DNA of 7,456 nucleotides, taken from positions 1 to 7,456 of the forward strand of contig JAEWNM010000253.1 of NCBI GenBank assembly GCA_023392755.1. The letters run 5' to 3'. The translations under genes and the position numbers were made by a program. The DNA comes from Bacillota bacterium. GTDB taxonomy: Bacteria > Bacillota > Clostridia > Christensenellales > Aristaeellaceae. This document shows, in pieces, positions 6,424 to 7,456 of the stretch (positions are counted from its first letter, which is position 1; every line of letters starts with the position of its first letter). A model generated the notes under the pieces. It saw nothing but the letters and a program-made list of their open reading frames with translations, ran no database searches and was not told the DNA's origin.

Positions 6424-6455
6424 AAAAAAAACCGCCCCTTTTCGTCGGGGCGGTT
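6424..6455 (-). terminator. Rho-independent terminator, left copy, acting leftwards
   Basis: A perfect 9-bp stem, AACCGCCCC (6430-6438) with GGGGCGGTT (6447-6455), encloses an 8-nt loop. On the minus strand the stem is followed by eight T residues (6431-6424), a strong intrinsic terminator for the feoB-side transcript. On the plus strand it is followed by CAGG, so it lacks a T-tract in that direction. It is almost identical to the hairpin at 6770-6796. Confidence 0.85.
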
Positions 6456-6769
6456 CAGGCCATCAAAAAACCCTGGGAGGTATCGGAGGGCCGAGATCCA
6501 TCTGGCTCAATCGGCGCGCTGCTACACTTCCGTTTGCATCGCTTGTTTCGCCAGCTTCCTCCACCCCTCCCATTTCTGCCACTGGCAGGGTCGGGGTTAC
6601 GGAGCCTCCGATTCTAGATCGCAAACCAGCGACATGTGCGGTGGTTTGCGAGGAATTTCGATGAAATTCCTTCCTTGCCCGAGCAAACGGCCGCAAAAGG
6701 CGTAGCCTTTTGCAGTGCAGCGAGGGAAAAGCTCAACAAAGTGGCGACAGCCACTTTGTTGATGCACTG
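6456..6769. mobile_element. Structured insert-like repeat block between duplicated terminators
   Basis: This 314-bp block starts CAGGCCATCAA and ends TTGATGCACTG, an imperfect inverted repeat. Including the flanking hairpin arms (6447-6466 with 6759-6778), 18 of 20 positions match. No protein is credible inside. The left half contains ATCGGAGG (6482-6489) matched by CCTCCGAT (6605-6612), and a small CTGCC-ACT-GGCAG hairpin (6576-6588). The right half is a dense hairpin array. The segment 6551-6604 resembles 4619-4673 of the MITE-like element, ending in the same GGGGTTACGGAG. A mobile or dispersed repeat is the best reading, but a clean short target duplication is not visible; instead the flanking terminator is duplicated. 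A structured non-coding RNA is the alternative. Confidence 0.55.
6619..6769. repeat. Array of consecutive perfect hairpins
   Basis: Four perfect stems follow one another. TCGCAAACCA/TGGTTTGCGA (6619-6628, 6642-6651) has a 13-nt loop. AGGAATTTC/GAAATTCCT (6651-6659, 6663-6671) has a 3-nt loop. GCAAAAGGC/GCCTTTTGC (6693-6701, 6705-6713) has a 3-nt loop. CAACAAAGTGGC/GCCACTTTGTTG (6734-6745, 6750-6761) has a 4-nt loop. The last is enclosed by CAGTGCA/TGCACTG (6713-6719, 6763-6769). The structure is symmetric enough that either strand could form it as RNA. Confidence 0.85.
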
Positions 6770-6798
6770 AACCGCCCCATTTTCGTCGGGGCGGTTTT
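6770..6798 (+). terminator. Rho-independent terminator, right copy, acting rightwards
   Basis: The same stem, AACCGCCCC (6770-6778) with GGGGCGGTT (6788-6796), encloses a 9-nt loop and is followed on the plus strand by a TTTT run (6795-6798). On the minus strand it is followed by CAGTG with no T-tract. It lies directly after the stop codon of the Cys-rich protein gene, so that transcript may read through it. Confidence 0.75.
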
Positions 6799-6800
6799 AG

Positions 6801-6947
6801 TCAGCGGCCGGGTTTTTGACTGCATGATGTGCAGCTTCCGCAGGAGGGGCAGCCGGCGCAGCCGCCCTTTTTCCTGTTGCGGATCATATTAAATACGGTG
6901 TAGCCCAGCGCGCCGAAAACGGCGGCGGCCACCAGGAAAGTACCCAT
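6801..6947 (-). CDS. FeoB-associated Cys-rich membrane protein
   Basis: This 48-residue protein has one N-terminal hydrophobic segment (residues 3-21, LVAAAVFGALGYTVFNMI), a basic RNRKK stop-transfer stretch, and then a cytoplasmic Cys-rich tail with the pattern CAGCPSCGSCTSC (five Cys in 13 residues). This is the layout of the small protein family found next to feoB in many anaerobic Firmicutes, thought to assist ferrous iron uptake, although its biochemical role is not established. The ATG at 6947 is preceded by AAAGGGG with an 8-nt spacer. The gene begins 24 bp after the feoB stop codon on the same strand, so the two surely form one operon. Confidence 0.9.
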   Translation of the reverse strand: MGTFLVAAAVFGALGYTVFNMIRNRKKGGCAGCPSCGSCTSCSQKPGR

Positions 6948-6971
6948 TGCATCAGCCCCTTTTGATAGGAA

Positions 6972-7456
6972 TCAAGCGTGTGTGCCGGCGGAAACAACAG
7001 TTTGCCCGGCTTTGGGATGATAGGTTTTAAGCAGCTGCCACAGCAGCAAGCCAAGCAGCAGGAGCGCAACGGCCTGGCCTATGCCAAAGGGAGCGCCCAG
7101 GAAAATGAGGTTGCCCAGCTGCGTTACCAGGAAGGCGATGGCATAGGCCAGCGCAGTTTGATAACCGATGGCGATCCAGGTCCACTTGGCGCTGCCCATT
7201 TCCCGGTGGATGGCGCCGATGGCCGCAAAGCAGGGGGCGCACAGGAGGTTGAACACCAGGAAGGAATACGCGCTCACCTGGGTAAACGCTGCCTGCAATT
7301 GCGGCCATATTTCCGCGCCGTCCTCCGCGACCTCGGCCGCGCCGTACAGTATGCCGAAGGTGCCCACCACGTTTTCCTTGGCGGTGAGGCCAACCAGCGT
7401 GGCCACGGCTGATTTCCAGTCACCAAAGCCCAGCGGGGAGAATACAGGGGCGATCA
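6972..7456 (-). CDS. feoB: Ferrous iron transport protein B, C-terminal part (cut by window edge)
   Basis: FeoB is the GTP-driven inner-membrane ferrous iron transporter. Only the last 160 residues are visible; the G domain and most of the channel lie beyond the window. The fragment starts in the conserved PLGFGDWKSAVATLVGL segment, continues with AKENVVGTFGILY, and includes the FNLLCAPCFAAIGA motif with the conserved Cys pair of the second Gate domain. Several membrane helices follow (near TWIAIGYQTALAYAIAFLV and QAVALLLLGLLLWQLL). The protein ends with a short polar tail. An internal GTG at 7406 is not the true start, because the frame and family homology run on to the edge. It is co-transcribed with the Cys-rich partner downstream. 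Confidence 0.95.
   Translation of the reverse strand, partial: IAPVFSPLGFGDWKSAVATLVGLTAKENVVGTFGILYGAAEVAEDGAEIWPQLQAAFTQVSAYSFLVFNLLCAPCFAAIGAIHREMGSAKWTWIAIGYQTALAYAIAFLVTQLGNLIFLGAPFGIGQAVALLLLGLLLWQLLKTYHPKAGQTVVSAGTHA

Noticed and set aside
6463..6696. Minus-strand open frame of 77 codons inside the second repeat block
   Set aside because: It runs through the inverted repeats and hairpins, has no ribosome binding site, and the sequence is explained by structure.
4570..6790. CRISPR array
   Set aside because: The repeats are palindromic units of different sequence with no regular spacing and no cas genes.

Overview
The window looks like a chromosomal segment of an anaerobic Clostridia-type Firmicute of roughly 50% GC. 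Four things suggest this: strong AGGAGG-type ribosome binding sites, a low-GC Gram-positive style sliding clamp, a two-centre desulfoferrodoxin (superoxide reductase), and a FeoB iron transporter followed by the small Cys-rich FeoB-associated protein of anaerobic Firmicutes. The species cannot be named from the sequence alone.

Layout. Positions 34-1149 (minus) encode dnaN. Its 410-bp upstream gap (1150-1559) carries a cluster of DnaA-box-like 9-mers and, next to dnaN, an in-phase run of TAG triplets and a TATATATA tract, so it resembles a replication origin. The expected neighbour dnaA is absent. In its place (1560-2543, minus) is a NYN-domain nuclease with two OST-HTH-like domains that appears to start at a CTG codon. 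It probably forms one transcript with an upstream GntR/HutC regulator (2620-3336, minus). A Nudix hydrolase (3463-3891, plus) diverges from the regulator and converges on a desulfoferrodoxin (3950-4321, minus). A cytoplasmic transglutaminase-like protein (4818-6200, plus) diverges from the desulfoferrodoxin. At the right edge, the C-terminal 160 residues of FeoB and its 48-residue Cys-rich partner run leftwards (minus).

Two long non-coding gaps hold the unusual content. The gap 4322-4817 contains a 324-bp element (4408-4731) with perfect 14-bp terminal inverted repeats and a perfect 10-bp target duplication. It is a MITE-like non-autonomous transposable element inserted between the promoters of two divergent genes. 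The gap 6201-6800 contains a second insert-like block (6456-6769). It is bounded by two copies of one rho-independent terminator hairpin, has its own imperfect inverted ends, and is filled on its right half with back-to-back perfect hairpins. The two blocks share a diverged core of about 55 bp, which suggests one dispersed repeat family.

How the parts relate. DnaN and the putative origin belong to replication. The GntR-NYN pair looks like a ligand-controlled RNA-metabolism unit. Desulfoferrodoxin and FeoB are both part of anaerobic iron and oxygen-stress physiology but are separate transcription units. The best candidates for something undescribed are the repeat-element family, with its terminator-splitting insertion, and the unconventional origin neighbourhood.
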